A stretch of 5,126 nt of DNA. It comes from an uncultured Pseudobdellovibrionaceae bacterium. Its GTDB lineage: Bacteria > Bdellovibrionota > Bdellovibrionia > Bdellovibrionales > JAMPXM01. The notes under the pieces were generated by a model. The model made no database searches. It worked only from the letters and a program-made list of their open reading frames with translations, and was not told where the DNA came from. Of the stretch, positions 4,153 to 5,126 are shown in pieces. The stretch spans positions 1 through 5,126 of the forward strand of contig CAKQVW010000229.1 of assembly GCA_934277865.1 (NCBI GenBank). The letters are read 5' to 3'. Each line of letters begins with the position of its first letter. Positions within the stretch are counted from its first letter, which is position 1. The translations under genes and the position numbers were made by a program.

Positions 4153-5126
4153 ATGTTGGATCAAGATCTCAAAGAACAACTCAAGGGCGTATTTGCAGGA
4201 CTGCAATCAAACATCACACTGGTCTATGACGAGTCCGCTCACGAAAATCAGAGCGACTTGACGGCGATGCTCGAAGGCCTCTCCGAAACCTCGCCTCATA
4301 TCTTGGTTCGAAAATCTGGCAAAACTCTGCCGGCTCCGGCTTTTGAAATCTTCCGCACCCGTGATGGAAAAGAGGCCTCAACCGGCATTCGTTTCACCGG
4401 GATCCCAGGAGGACACGAGTTCACCTCGCTTGTGCTTGGCATCCTCAACGCCGACGGCAAGGGCAAGATGCCAGACGACGGCATGCAAGCTCGCATTCGT
4501 GCCGTGCGTGGCCCCGTGCGCATTAAAACTTTCATGTCGCTCACCTGCGAAAACTGCCCGGAAGTCGTTCAGGCCTTGAACCAAATGGCTCTCATTCACC
4601 CGGACTTCCAACACGAAGTCATCGACGGTGCTTACGCGCAAGACGAAATCGATCGTCTGGGCATTCAAGGTGTTCCAAGTGTTGTCGTCGGCGACAAAAT
4701 GATTCACTCGGGCCGCATTCATTTCCTCGATCTGTTGACGAAGGTGGAAGAAACTTTCGGCGCGGACGCGGCAGCTGCAACCACGGCGCGTGATCTTGGC
4801 ACCTTCGACGTGGTCGTTGTCGGCGGTGGACCCGCAGGTGTTTCGGCGGCGATTTACAGCGTCCGCAAAGGTCTTAAAACGGCCCTTCTCGCCGAACGCA
4901 TGGGCGGCCAGGTCCAAGACACAAAAGGCATCGAAAACCTCGTGTCCGTCGTTTACACGGAAGGCCCCAAACTTGCCGAAGACATGGCCAAACACTTGGC
5001 TTCGTACCCCGTGACACTTTTCAATCAACGCCGAGTGAAGTCGATTTCCAAAGAGCGCGAGATCCAGCTCGAAGGTGGCGAGTTCCTTCGCGGCGAAGCG
5101 ATCATCATCACCACCGGAGCCAAATG
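4153..5126 (+). CDS. ahpF: alkyl hydroperoxide reductase subunit F (partial, 3' end outside window)
   Basis: Cytoplasmic flavoprotein disulfide reductase that moves electrons from NADH through FAD and two disulfide centres to oxidised AhpC. The window holds 324 full codons of a family usually about 520 residues. The N-terminal double-thioredoxin domain spans about 1-200: its second fold carries the redox pair C132-E-N-C135 in SLTCENCPEVVQALN, with the cis-proline segment GVPSV at 173-177. A linker (about 201-215) leads into the thioredoxin-reductase-like part: FAD-binding GGGPAG at 224-229, then ERMGGQVQDT and GIENLVS typical of AhpF, and TTGAK at the right edge. The second CxxC and the NADH-binding domain lie beyond the window and cannot be checked. 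The frame is open throughout with no frameshift. It sits 126 bases after ahpC, the usual order. Confidence 0.95.
   Translation, partial: MLDQDLKEQLKGVFAGLQSNITLVYDESAHENQSDLTAMLEGLSETSPHILVRKSGKTLPAPAFEIFRTRDGKEASTGIRFTGIPGGHEFTSLVLGILNADGKGKMPDDGMQARIRAVRGPVRIKTFMSLTCENCPEVVQALNQMALIHPDFQHEVIDGAYAQDEIDRLGIQGVPSVVVGDKMIHSGRIHFLDLLTKVEETFGADAAAATTARDLGTFDVVVVGGGPAGVSAAIYSVRKGLKTALLAERMGGQVQDTKGIENLVSVVYTEGPKLAEDMAKHLASYPVTLFNQRRVKSISKEREIQLEGGEFLRGEAIIITTGAK

Noticed and set aside
4378..5028. Minus-strand open frame of 216 aa opposite ahpF
   Set aside because: It is antisense to a certain ahpF reading frame. Long antisense frames arise from the codon bias of the real gene, and no start signal or family resemblance is seen.

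Overview
The window looks like an ordinary chromosomal stretch of a moderately GC-rich Gram-negative bacterium. It carries six protein genes: four run leftward on the minus strand (roughly 1-3170) and two run rightward on the plus strand (3460 to the right edge). Two of the minus-strand products have lipoprotein signal peptides and a third has a Sec-type signal. One lipoprotein ends its signal in FQNC rather than a classical LxGC lipobox, a form I associate with Bdellovibrio-like bacteria (Bdellovibrionota). That taxonomic guess is an inference from memory and is weak.

Leftward block, in transcription order: a small His/Arg/Pro/Tyr-rich lipoprotein (3170-2664); an SGNH/sialate-O-acetylesterase-like lipoprotein with all expected catalytic blocks (2606-1284); a secreted protein of unknown function (1214-465); and a GreA/GreB-like protein cut by the left edge (425 to <1). 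Gaps are 57, 69 and 39 bases, so they could be co-transcribed. However, a perfect 11-bp hairpin followed by a T-rich run lies between the first two, and a perfect 9-bp inverted repeat lies just before the third.

Rightward block: ahpC (complete, 188 aa) and ahpF (first 324 codons), the two-component alkyl hydroperoxide reductase. AhpF passes electrons from NADH through FAD and disulfides to AhpC, which reduces peroxides. A textbook intrinsic terminator sits between them and the second gene has its own strong Shine-Dalgarno, suggesting ahpC is made in excess of ahpF by partial termination.

Between the blocks (3171-3459) is a 289-base divergent regulatory region. It holds four 13-bp tandem units based on GAGTCAT, an AT-rich dyad, and weak promoter-like elements. 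This is the least explained DNA in the window. I see no mobile element, CRISPR array, tRNA or rRNA, and no convincing new multi-gene system. The points most worth checking are the tandem repeat array, the hairpins at gene starts, and the odd His-rich lipoprotein whose C-terminal half resembles an XRE-type helix-turn-helix.
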